Assembly (NCBI GenBank): GCA_016935885.1
Contig: JAFGQA010000260.1
Location: 1 to 12,332, forward strand
DNA from: Phycisphaerae bacterium
Lineage (GTDB): Bacteria > Planctomycetota > Phycisphaerae > UBA1845 > UTPLA1
Direction of reading: 5' to 3'
Length of the DNA: 12,332 bases
Shown here: positions 7,102 through 12,332 of the stretch, piece by piece
Numbering within the stretch: the stretch's first letter is position 1
Layout: each line of letters begins with the position of its first letter
Made by a program: the position numbers and the translations under genes
The notes under the pieces: generated by a model
What the model saw: the letters and a program-made list of their open reading frames with translations, nothing else
Told to the model about the DNA's origin: nothing
Database searches by the model: none

Positions 7102-7105
7102 CCCT
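7102..7105 (-). promoter_or_regulatory. Ribosome binding site of lpxA
   Basis: AGGG on the minus strand lies eight bases before the lpxA ATG at 7093 and supports that start, which also coincides with the family opening MAIHPTAIVD. Confidence 0.5.
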
Positions 7106-7151
7106 GAGTCCTCAGTAATCAGCCGTCAGTTCCTCGCTGTTTGAACGCAAC

Positions 7152-7179
7152 ATTCTACGCAAGAACGGGCTGGGAGCAA
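7152..7179 (-). promoter_or_regulatory. Possible promoter for lpxA-rnfC-rnfD
   Basis: On the minus strand TTGCTC (7179-7174) is followed after 16 bases by TAGAAT (7157-7152). The -10 matches five of six positions and the -35 only the TTG core. It lies about 60 bases before the lpxA ATG, in the only gap upstream of the lpxA-rnfC-rnfD run. The AGAACGGGCTGG repeat (7162-7173 and 7199-7210) flanks the -35 box and could mark an operator or simply belong to the repeat block. Confidence 0.35.
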
Positions 7180-7210
7180 TCGCGGACCGCTACCCGTCAG
7201 AACGGGCTGG
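7162..7210. repeat. 12-bp direct repeat AGAACGGGCTGG x2
   Basis: AGAACGGGCTGG occurs at 7162-7173 and 7199-7210, with starts 37 bases apart. The first copy lies within the spacer of the candidate lpxA promoter; the second adjoins the hairpin repeat at 7224. Function unknown. Confidence 0.7.
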
Positions 7211-7223
7211 AATGGACGCCCGC

Positions 7224-7269
7224 GGGTAGGCTCCGCCGTTGCTGGCGGCACCGCTTACCCATGCCACCC
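7224..7269. repeat. Hairpin repeat ending in ATGCCACCC (copy 2)
   Basis: GGGTA (7224-7228) pairs with TACCC (7256-7260), and the inner CCGCC (7233-7237) pairs with GGCGG (7244-7248). ATGCCACCC follows immediately, as in copy 1 at 25-79. The two copies share the closing arm and tail but not the inner stem, as expected of a drifting palindromic repeat. A further hairpin, CAGCC (7273-7277) with GGCTG (7286-7290), lies between this repeat and the sulfatase-like stop and might help end that transcript, although no T-run follows. Confidence 0.6.
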
Positions 7270-7337
7270 AAACAGCCCCGGGCCCGGCTGCCGAGGGCAC
7301 TATGGGACCTATCGGTCATCCGGATATCTGGCGTGTT

Positions 7338-9560
7338 TTACTTTATGTAGCCGAGACTTCGAAGCTTACGTTGCAGGTCGGCGTCCTCGTCGGAGACCTG
7401 CAGTTGCTTCACCAGTGCTGCGTTTCGCTCGGCGATGATGGCCTGGGCGCGGGCCTCGACGTCGGGTTGGGCCCCAACGATGTTCTCGGTCTCGCCGGGA
7501 TCGCGGGAGAGATCGTACAGCTCGGCTTGGCCGGTGGTGGATGAGATGTACTTGTACGGGCCAAGCACGACGGCACAGAGCTCGCGACGAAGCCATTGGA
7601 CGTCCGGTTCGTGGACGAACACCTCGGTTAGGGCATAGTCGCGCCCGGCTGCCCAGACCGAGCCGGCCAGGCCCGGCGGCGGCGGTTCGCCCAGCATGTC
7701 CATGACGCTGGGATACAGATCGACGAACTGAAACCACGCCGGCACCGATGGCGGATCGTTCCGCATGGACTCTGGAAACTTGATGTACAACGGGACCCGG
7801 ACCTGGGTGTCATACGTGGATGTAACGTGGCGAAGCAGGCCGTGTTCGAGGAAGCCCTCACCGTGGTCGCCGACGATCACGATCAGTGTATCGTCGAAAC
7901 AGCCGAGCCCTTGAATGCCGTCGAACAGCCGCTGCACCTGGCTGTCAAGGTAGAGCAACTCGGCGTCGTACTGCGAAACGAGGTACTCCCGCCACTGGTC
8001 AGGAATCGCGGCCACACGGCTCATCACCCGCAGGAAATCGTCATGGGGAATGAAGCCGGCCCAATCCACGCTCACATCCGCCGGCGCAAAGCGATCCTTG
8101 ACCTCGGCCACCGGCATGTACGGATCGTGGGCGTCGAGGTAGTTCAGAAACAGGAAGAACGGTCGGTCGCCGTGCTGCCTCAACCATGCCAGGCTGCGGT
8201 CCGTGATTTCTTCTGCCCTGCGGTACGGTGGTGACCATCGGTTGTACAGCAGCGTCGATCGGCCGACGCGCTCCGGCAACTGCGACCGCACCGTTTCGCC
8301 GAACGGGATTCCCGTGATCCGGCTGGCGTGCAGCCAACTGATCTGCTCGCCGCGGAAGGTGCCGCTTGGGGCCACGTCGTAGTAGTCGAAGCCGCGGCTC
8401 AACCCGTAGCTCCCCAACACGGCGTGGTTGGCCACGATGCCGGCGGTCTGGAAGCCGAGCCCGCTGAGCTGCTCCGCCAAGGTCGGCAGATCATCACGCA
8501 GTGGGTAGCCATACTCCGGCCGCGGGCCTTCGTGTACGAGAAACTGCCCGTGCGCCCCGTGCACGTGCGCATACAGGCCGGTAAACATCGATGCGTGCGA
8601 AGGCAGCGTGGATGGCGCGGTCGCGAGAATCGTCCGGGCCACGTCGCACTCCTGACGAGCGAACCGCGACAGGGCCGGCATCGTCTCGCGGGGATAACCG
8701 AAGTCGTTGAGGTGGTCCGCACGAACGGTGTCCAGCACGACCAGCAGGATGTTCGGTACGCCCTCGCGATCGGGCGGGTGCCCCAGCGGTGCCTGGCGGA
8801 CGTGCCATCCCAGGTCGAAGGGAAAGACGGCATGGCTGAGACCGACGGACAACGCAGCCAGCGCCGCCAAGCCGGCCAAGGCGGCCTGCGGCCTGCGCTC
8901 CCCGGTACCAATCGCGGCCGGCGTTGCCCGGCAGGCGATAACGACCATCAAGACGAGCGGAATACTGAGCATTCCCAACGCTGCGGCCGAGATGCGACCG
9001 AAGCCAGGCAGATCGGGCGCGACCTGAGGCAACGTGGTCGCACCGATATTCAAGAACCCCAGCGCCAATGAGGCGATGACCATGTTGCCGAACGAACCGG
9101 CCCGCCGATAGCCCAGGCCCAGCAGGATGCCCGCGATGGTCGCGTTGACCGCCAGGGTCGGCACCAACGTCGAGCCTTCTCCTCGCCCAAACAGGATCAG
9201 CCAACCGATGGCCGTGTGCCCCACTACGATCGCACACCAGAACAGCCGTCGTCGCCCGATGCCAGTCTCCCAGGCGTCGACACGCCCGGTTGCCCTCTTT
9301 ATGACCAGCCCGACGATCCAAACGCAGACGCCGGCCGCAACACCGATTAGCCCGTAGAGCGCCAAGCTGATGAGCCGGTCCAGTGGCCGCACTGGGACGT
9401 CCCATAGCGCGTGGACCACCGATTCGGCGACGGCGTGCGCGATGCCCACCACGCCGCCCAGCAAGGCGGCCTCCGGCGCGGCCCGCCGGTAGGAAAGATC
9501 ACGTGGCTGCGTGTCGCCCTGCATTGGGTGCTTATCGGCGCCATGCGGCGCGCCCTTCAT
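7338..9560 (-). CDS. Membrane-anchored sulfatase-fold hydrolase or transferase with Thr at the nucleophile site
   Basis: This protein of 740 residues starts at ATG 9560. Residues 30-250 are six to seven hydrophobic segments (for example 63-87, 106-125, 131-151, 190-209). Residues 267-680 are a sulfatase/alkaline-phosphatase-superfamily domain, probably facing the periplasm. Metal site parts: D277 in LDTVRADH, H478 in DAHDPY, and D565/H566 in VGDHGEGFLEHG. The active-site segment reads STLPSHASMFTG, with T318 where FGly sulfatases have Cys or Ser (CxPSR). Thr cannot be converted to formylglycine, so classical sulfate ester hydrolysis is unlikely. A Thr nucleophile is used by LtaS and EptA phosphotransferases, which also join membrane helices to this fold. 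The C-terminus LRSLGYIK is typical of sulfatase-like proteins in these bacteria. Being next to lpxA, it could modify lipid A or another envelope glycolipid, but this is only an inference from position. Confidence 0.88.
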   Translation of the reverse strand: MKGAPHGADKHPMQGDTQPRDLSYRRAAPEAALLGGVVGIAHAVAESVVHALWDVPVRPLDRLISLALYGLIGVAAGVCVWIVGLVIKRATGRVDAWETGIGRRRLFWCAIVVGHTAIGWLILFGRGEGSTLVPTLAVNATIAGILLGLGYRRAGSFGNMVIASLALGFLNIGATTLPQVAPDLPGFGRISAAALGMLSIPLVLMVVIACRATPAAIGTGERRPQAALAGLAALAALSVGLSHAVFPFDLGWHVRQAPLGHPPDREGVPNILLVVLDTVRADHLNDFGYPRETMPALSRFARQECDVARTILATAPSTLPSHASMFTGLYAHVHGAHGQFLVHEGPRPEYGYPLRDDLPTLAEQLSGLGFQTAGIVANHAVLGSYGLSRGFDYYDVAPSGTFRGEQISWLHASRITGIPFGETVRSQLPERVGRSTLLYNRWSPPYRRAEEITDRSLAWLRQHGDRPFFLFLNYLDAHDPYMPVAEVKDRFAPADVSVDWAGFIPHDDFLRVMSRVAAIPDQWREYLVSQYDAELLYLDSQVQRLFDGIQGLGCFDDTLIVIVGDHGEGFLEHGLLRHVTSTYDTQVRVPLYIKFPESMRNDPPSVPAWFQFVDLYPSVMDMLGEPPPPGLAGSVWAAGRDYALTEVFVHEPDVQWLRRELCAVVLGPYKYISSTTGQAELYDLSRDPGETENIVGAQPDVEARAQAIIAERNAALVKQLQVSDEDADLQRKLRSLGYIK

Positions 9561-9566
9561 AGTCAA

Positions 9567-9570
9567 CTCC
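9567..9570 (-). promoter_or_regulatory. Ribosome binding site that sets the sulfatase-like start
   Basis: GGAG on the minus strand (9570-9567) lies six bases before ATG 9560 and directly abuts the in-frame TTG at 9566. The spacing therefore favours ATG 9560 over the TTG two codons upstream. Confidence 0.6.
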
Positions 9571-9688
9571 GATCACCACGAGCCGATTTACAGTGGTGTG
9601 GGCGTTGCATCTGTAGTAGCGCCGGCGGGATGCTGGCGCTGAACGAATCCAGCAGCGGGACATCCGCGGCACGAGGATTCACTGGTGG

Positions 9689-9709
9689 GGCGCCGGCGCC
9701 ACAGGGGGC
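9689..9709 (+). promoter_or_regulatory. 12-bp palindrome and ribosome binding site before the GT2 gene
   Basis: GGCGCCGGCGCC (9689-9700) is a perfect palindrome. It is followed by AGGGGG at 9703-9708, eight bases before ATG 9717, which supports that start. The palindrome could sit in the mRNA as a short hairpin next to the ribosome site, or be an operator. A weaker inverted repeat, AGCGCC (9618-9623) with GGCGCT (9635-9640), lies further upstream. I found no convincing -10/-35 pair for either divergent gene in 9561-9716. Confidence 0.4.
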
Positions 9710-9716
9710 CCATGCC

Positions 9717-10991
9717 ATGGAACGCTGTGAGGCCACGTCCGAAGCCTGTCAAGCCGTATCGTCGCCGATCGTGACGCTGGAAACCCACGAGGGACCTTGC
9801 GCGGATGACGCGTTTGAGCTGACCGTTCTGATGCCTTGTCTCGACGAGGCGGAGACGCTTGAGCGGTGCATCCGCACGGCGCAGGGGTGTCTGAACCAGC
9901 ACGGCATCCGTGGTGAGGTGCTGGTAGCCGATAACGGCAGCACGGACGGCTCAGTGGAGATCGCCCGGCGTTGTGGGGCTCGCGTCGTCAACGTGCCGGC
10001 GAGGGGATACGGCAACGCCCTCCGCGCTGGCAGCGAGGCCGCCCGGGGCCAGTACATCATCATGGGCGACGCGGACTGCAGCTACGACTTCTCGGCCCTG
10101 ATGCCGTTCGTGGAGAAGCTCCGTGCCGGCAACGACCTGGTCATGGGCACTCGCCTGAGGGGCAGGATCATGCCCGGGGCCATGCCGTGGAAGCACCGCT
10201 GGATCGGCAACCCGGTCCTCACCGGGCTCGGCCGGCTGTTCTTCGGCATCTCGATGAGCGATTTCCACGCCGGCCTGCGTGGCTACACCAAGCGGGCCTT
10301 CAAGGAGATGGACCTTCAGACGACGGGCATGGAATTCGCAAGCGAGATGGTGATCAAGGCCCGCCTGAAGAACATGAAGATGGACGAGGTGCCGATCACG
10401 CTGTACCCGGACGGCCGCTCGCGACGGCCGCACCTGCGGAGCTGGCGCGACGGTTGGCGTCACCTGCGGTTCATGTTGTGCTATAGCCCGCGGTGGTTGT
10501 TCCTGTATCCGGGGACGGCCCTGTTCGCGGTGGGGGCGTTGATCCTTGCGGCGTTGGCAGCGGGTCCGAGGACCATCGGGGGCGTGACGCTTGACACCAA
10601 CACGCTGGCGGTCGGTGGGTTGATGAGCGTAGTGGGCTTCCAGGTGGTAGTCTTTGCATTGTTCTCGTCGGTGTACGCGGTTTCGCAGGGCTTGTTATCA
10701 CAGGATCAGAGCCCGCTGGCCGCGTTTCGGAAGCACGTCACGCTCGAAGCCGGCGTCTGCACCGGCCTGATGTTCGTGCTGGTCGGCGTCGGCTCGATAG
10801 CGCGCGTGTTCCACGAATGGTGGGCCGGCGCTTTCGGGCCGCTCGATCCCTCGGCAACGGTGCGATTCGTGGTCCTGGGAGTCGTGCTGGTCGCATTGGG
10901 CGTTCAGGCGGGCTTCTCGAGCTTTCTGCTGTCGATCCTTGGGATGACGCGAAGGCACGGAGATGAACGGCGGATAGCGGATAGCGGATAG
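9717..10991 (+). CDS. GT2 glycosyltransferase, DPM1-like, with C-terminal membrane helices
   Basis: This is probably a polyprenyl-phosphate glycosyltransferase that moves a sugar from a nucleotide donor to a lipid phosphate on the inner membrane. It has 424 residues from ATG 9717, chosen for AGGGGG eight bases upstream; the frame is open back past 9411 but overlaps the divergent gene and is not conserved-looking. The GT-A domain (34-255) has LTVLMPCLDEAETLE (35-49), VADNGSTDGS (70-79), the DxD metal site GDADCSYDF (117-125), MGTRLRG (143-149) and the acceptor-side motif SDFHAGLRGY (181-190), all characteristic of DPM/DPG synthase relatives. Hydrophobic segments at about 261-282, 297-325, 344-363 and 383-409 give it a membrane domain. 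It could charge the carrier lipid used by the GT39-like enzyme encoded convergently at 11059. The sugar cannot be told from sequence. The stop codon lies inside a triplicated 7-mer. Confidence 0.92.
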   Translation: MERCEATSEACQAVSSPIVTLETHEGPCADDAFELTVLMPCLDEAETLERCIRTAQGCLNQHGIRGEVLVADNGSTDGSVEIARRCGARVVNVPARGYGNALRAGSEAARGQYIIMGDADCSYDFSALMPFVEKLRAGNDLVMGTRLRGRIMPGAMPWKHRWIGNPVLTGLGRLFFGISMSDFHAGLRGYTKRAFKEMDLQTTGMEFASEMVIKARLKNMKMDEVPITLYPDGRSRRPHLRSWRDGWRHLRFMLCYSPRWLFLYPGTALFAVGALILAALAAGPRTIGGVTLDTNTLAVGGLMSVVGFQVVVFALFSSVYAVSQGLLSQDQSPLAAFRKHVTLEAGVCTGLMFVLVGVGSIARVFHEWWAGAFGPLDPSATVRFVVLGVVLVALGVQAGFSSFLLSILGMTRRHGDERRIADSG

Positions 10992-10992
10992 C
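10972..10992 (+). repeat. Three tandem copies of GGATAGC across a stop codon
   Basis: GGATAGC is present three times back to back (10972-10978, 10979-10985, 10986-10992). Because the unit is 7 bp, each copy is read in a different frame; the TAG of the last copy (10989-10991) ends the GT2 gene. Gain or loss of a copy would shift frame and move the stop. Confidence 0.9.
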
Positions 10993-11022
10993 GAATTGTG
11001 AACAAAGCGACGTGAGGGTTGG

Positions 11023-11054
11023 CCGGGACCCCGGATGGGTGCGCGCTCCGCGCG
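11023..11054. terminator. Two short GC hairpins between convergent genes
   Basis: CCGG (11023-11026) with CCGG (11031-11034), and GCGCG (11041-11045) with CGCGC (11049-11053), lie in the 67-bp gap between the convergent GT2 and GT39-like stops. Position suggests a shared two-way terminator, but the stems are short and there is no T-run in either direction. Confidence 0.25.
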
Positions 11055-11058
11055 ACGA

Positions 11059-12332
11059 TCAACTACAGGGCTTCATCTGGCGGGCCGCCTCGTCGTACAC
11101 ATACGCCCGTCGATCAGGATTGGCTTTCATCAATTCGACATTGCGCTCCCCGCCCAGATCGTGGGCGAAGATGCTTTCTGCCCGTTCCAGATCCGGCTCG
11201 TTGAAGACGTACTCGCGGTGGAAGGAATGATCCGGCGCGTAGCGGACGAAGATCAGCTTGGGGCCCGGCGGCAATGACGCCACGAGGTTGTGGAATCGGC
11301 GCGTCGGTGGGTCCAGGCCGAGGCTCGCCAGCCGGTGGGCCGCCCAGAATGAACCGATGACAATCAAGGCCACAAGCAGCAACTCCAGGACGTGATACGG
11401 CCCCTTCGCACCCTTTGAACCGTTTGCACGCCTTGGGCGCAGACCGGCTCTCTGCGCCACCGATTCCACGGCACAACGTGGCTCGTCATTGGGTCCAAGA
11501 GCCCCCGGCCCTGGCAGTGGGGTGGCTGTGTGGCCTGTCTGAGCGTGCCCCCCGACCAAGGTCGGGGGCTCTTGGGCCTGTGGCACCGGCGTCTCGCCGG
11601 TGGGGTCACGGGCGGGACGCCCGGGCCACACTTTGGTTGCGGCCGGAGGCCGCGCTGTGCCGCACTTTGGCCGCGGCGGAAGGCCGTGATTGGGATCGGG
11701 TGCGCATGAACCGCTCTCCTGGCGCACGCTCCGCAGCCCCGCCATCATCGACCAGACGAGCCCTGCCACGATCGGCGCCAAGTATCGAGGGTAGTCGAAT
11801 GCATAAAGCAGGTAAGCGGCGAAGAAGCCAATACAGACCCAGATGAGAGGCCTTGCGGCACGGCAGGACCATGCCGCGGGCGGCGCAACAAACGGCAGCA
11901 GCAACATGGCAAAGCCCAGGTCGCGCGACAGGGCCGCGAAGCGGACGGCGATGGTGAGCGGCAGGCGTGCGAACGTGTGCCGGCGGTGTGCGGGAGCCGT
12001 GAAATCCTCGGCAAGTCTCCTGACGTTGACCGGCATGGACTGAAGATTGGGCGGCGGCGCCGGCGACCCGTGGAGGAATTGGCCGCTGTAGCTTTGTTGC
12101 TGCTCATACAGCGTGTATGGGCCGTGCTTCCAGTCGCCGGTGGTTGCTTGGTGGTAGGCAAGCAGGCCCGCGACGCCCGGAAGCCCGCCCAGACACAGCG
12201 CCACCAGCCACCGCCCGTTCGCGCGGGAGCGAACGCCGCCGACAGCTAGCAGCCTGTGGCAAAACTGTGGCACCGGCGTCTCGCCGGTGGTTTTTACGGT
12301 CAGGAACGGCGTTTCCGATCCGCCGTTTTCCC
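11059..12332 (-). CDS. GT39/ArnT-like membrane glycosyltransferase, 3' part, with repeat-derived insert
   Basis: The frame is open to the window edge, so the gene starts outside; 423 codons are visible and GTG 12273 is only an internal codon. The visible part has hydrophobic segments RWLVALCLGGLPGVAGLLAY, GFAMLLLPFVAP, LIWVCIGFFAAYLLYAF and YLAPIVAGLVWSMMAG, and later VLELLLVALIVIGSFWAA. It closes with a soluble tail containing LIFVRYAPDHSFHREYVFNEPD. The ATTGDWKHGPYTLYEQQ loop and DYPRYLAPIVAG segment resemble the later half of GT39-type polyprenyl-sugar transferases; the catalytic N-terminal Asp/Glu loop would lie off the edge. Between two membrane segments, about 98 codons (11404-11697) are Pro/Gly/Arg-rich and made of palindromic repeats, without a stop. 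A second repeat copy in the same frame sits at 12265-12290. The protein may tolerate a long loop, or the gene may be decaying. Family call moderate. Confidence 0.7.
   Translation of the reverse strand, partial: ENGGSETPFLTVKTTGETPVPQFCHRLLAVGGVRSRANGRWLVALCLGGLPGVAGLLAYHQATTGDWKHGPYTLYEQQQSYSGQFLHGSPAPPPNLQSMPVNVRRLAEDFTAPAHRRHTFARLPLTIAVRFAALSRDLGFAMLLLPFVAPPAAWSCRAARPLIWVCIGFFAAYLLYAFDYPRYLAPIVAGLVWSMMAGLRSVRQESGSCAPDPNHGLPPRPKCGTARPPAATKVWPGRPARDPTGETPVPQAQEPPTLVGGHAQTGHTATPLPGPGALGPNDEPRCAVESVAQRAGLRPRRANGSKGAKGPYHVLELLLVALIVIGSFWAAHRLASLGLDPPTRRFHNLVASLPPGPKLIFVRYAPDHSFHREYVFNEPDLERAESIFAHDLGGERNVELMKANPDRRAYVYDEAARQMKPCS
11495..11575. repeat. Inverted repeat and palindrome inside the GT39-like gene
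   Basis: CCAAGAGCCCCCGGCC (11495-11510) is the reverse complement of 11560-11575 with one mismatch in 16. The right arm overlaps a second palindrome, CCCCCGACC (11549-11557) with GGTCGGGGG (11560-11568) around AA. On the coding strand the palindrome is read as QEPPTLVGGHAQ. The arms enclose 49 bases. I see no transposase and no target duplication. Confidence 0.75.
11578..11603. repeat. 26-bp dispersed palindromic element, copy B
   Basis: The core is CACCGGCG (11584-11591), TCT, CGCCGGTG (11595-11602), an 8-bp stem with a 3-base loop, preceded by CTGTGG. It is identical over 26 bases to copy A at 12265-12290. On the minus strand it is read as TGETPVPQ inside the GT39-like gene. A second small palindrome, CGGGCG-GGA-CGCCCG (11609-11623), follows at once. 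Confidence 0.85.
11629..11690. repeat. Two imperfect tandem units CACTTTGG-GCGGCC-hairpin
   Basis: CACTTTGG is found at 11629-11636 and 11663-11670, 34 bases apart, each followed by a GC-rich stretch able to fold; the first is a perfect GCGGCC-GGA-GGCCGC hairpin (11639-11653), the second is degraded. They form the right end of the repeat mosaic in the GT39-like gene and are read on the minus strand as a PPRPKCG/PPAATKVWPG type sequence. Confidence 0.7.
12265..12290. repeat. 26-bp dispersed palindromic element, copy A
   Basis: This copy is identical to copy B, with stem CACCGGCG (12271-12278) and CGCCGGTG (12282-12289). It lies exactly 687 bases (229 codons) from copy B, so it is in the same frame and again encodes TGETPVPQ. 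CTGTGGCA is also duplicated just beside it (12254-12261 and 12265-12272). On the plus strand the stem is followed by G and five T, which resembles an intrinsic terminator pointing right, opposite to the gene. Confidence 0.85.

Noticed and set aside
8328..9405. Frames on both strands overlapping the sulfatase-like gene
   Set aside because: They overlap a protein with intact metal-site motifs and have Arg/Gly/Pro-rich shadow composition.
9587..9617. TTTACA with a TGTAGT-like box as promoter of the GT2 gene
   Set aside because: The spacer is about 19 bases and the -10 is a poor match; not better than chance.
9411..9716. Longer N-terminus for the GT2 protein
   Set aside because: It would overlap the 5' end of the divergent sulfatase-like gene and has no conserved features. 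ATG 9717 has AGGGGG at a good distance. ATG 9630 remains possible but less supported.
12271..12273. GTG as the start of the GT39-like gene
   Set aside because: It lies inside the dispersed palindrome and the frame stays open to the window edge. The visible part also lacks the N-terminal catalytic region expected of the family, so the gene starts outside.
12271..12295. Intrinsic terminator on the plus strand (stem followed by five T)
   Set aside because: The stem belongs to the 26-bp repeat, whose other copy has no T-run, and no plus-strand gene ends just before it. The T-run is probably chance.
1..12332. CRISPR array, tRNA, rRNA, insertion sequence or phage genes
   Set aside because: No evenly spaced identical repeats with unique spacers, no cloverleaf or rRNA motif, and no transposase, integrase or phage-like protein was found on either strand.

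Overview
The window looks like a chromosomal segment of a GC-rich, LPS-making (diderm) bacterium, most likely a planctomycete or a member of the wider PVC group. This rests on the lpxA gene, an IF-3 with an Ala/Pro-rich tail, a membrane-anchored sulfatase-fold protein ending in LRSLGYIK, and GC-rich dispersed palindromes of a kind I associate with planctomycete and verrucomicrobial genomes. It is inference; there is no rRNA or other direct marker.

Layout. Bases 1-332 hold no gene but contain a near-perfect 45-nt hairpin and short direct repeats. On the minus strand, read right to left, come thrS (threonyl-tRNA synthetase) and infC (IF-3), driven by a good sigma70-type promoter at 3474-3501 with a leader of about 200 nt. 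infC probably begins at an AUU codon (1023-1025) rather than the nearest ATG. The rpmI-rplT genes that often follow infC are not within the 332 bases seen. Upstream of thrS, also on the minus strand, lies a tight run lpxA > rnfC-like > rnfD-like: lpxA and rnfC share one base, and rnfC and rnfD are 37 nt apart. A 740-residue membrane protein with a sulfatase-fold domain (7338-9560) precedes lpxA, separated by 244 nt that carry a second copy of the GGGTA...TACCC-ATGCCACC hairpin.

Divergent from the sulfatase-like gene, on the plus strand, is a DPM1-type GT2 glycosyltransferase with C-terminal membrane helices (9717-10991). Convergent with it, and running off the right edge, is the 3' part of a GT39/ArnT-like membrane glycosyltransferase (11059-12332). 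A plausible reading is that the GT2 charges a polyprenyl phosphate with a sugar that a GT39-type enzyme could use, so the right half is an envelope glycosylation region beside lipid A synthesis.

Two things stand out. First, the RnfC/RnfD-like pair stands without rnfG, E, A or B, its RnfC lacks the usual glycine-rich FMN/NADH loop, and its RnfD lacks a visible S/T-G-A-T flavinylation motif; this may be a repurposed two-subunit module. Second, the GT39-like gene carries dispersed palindromic repeats inside its reading frame: a 26-bp element occurs twice, exactly 687 bp apart, in the same frame and orientation, encoding TGETPVPQ both times, and a repeat mosaic of about 98 codons interrupts the protein between two membrane segments without a stop codon.
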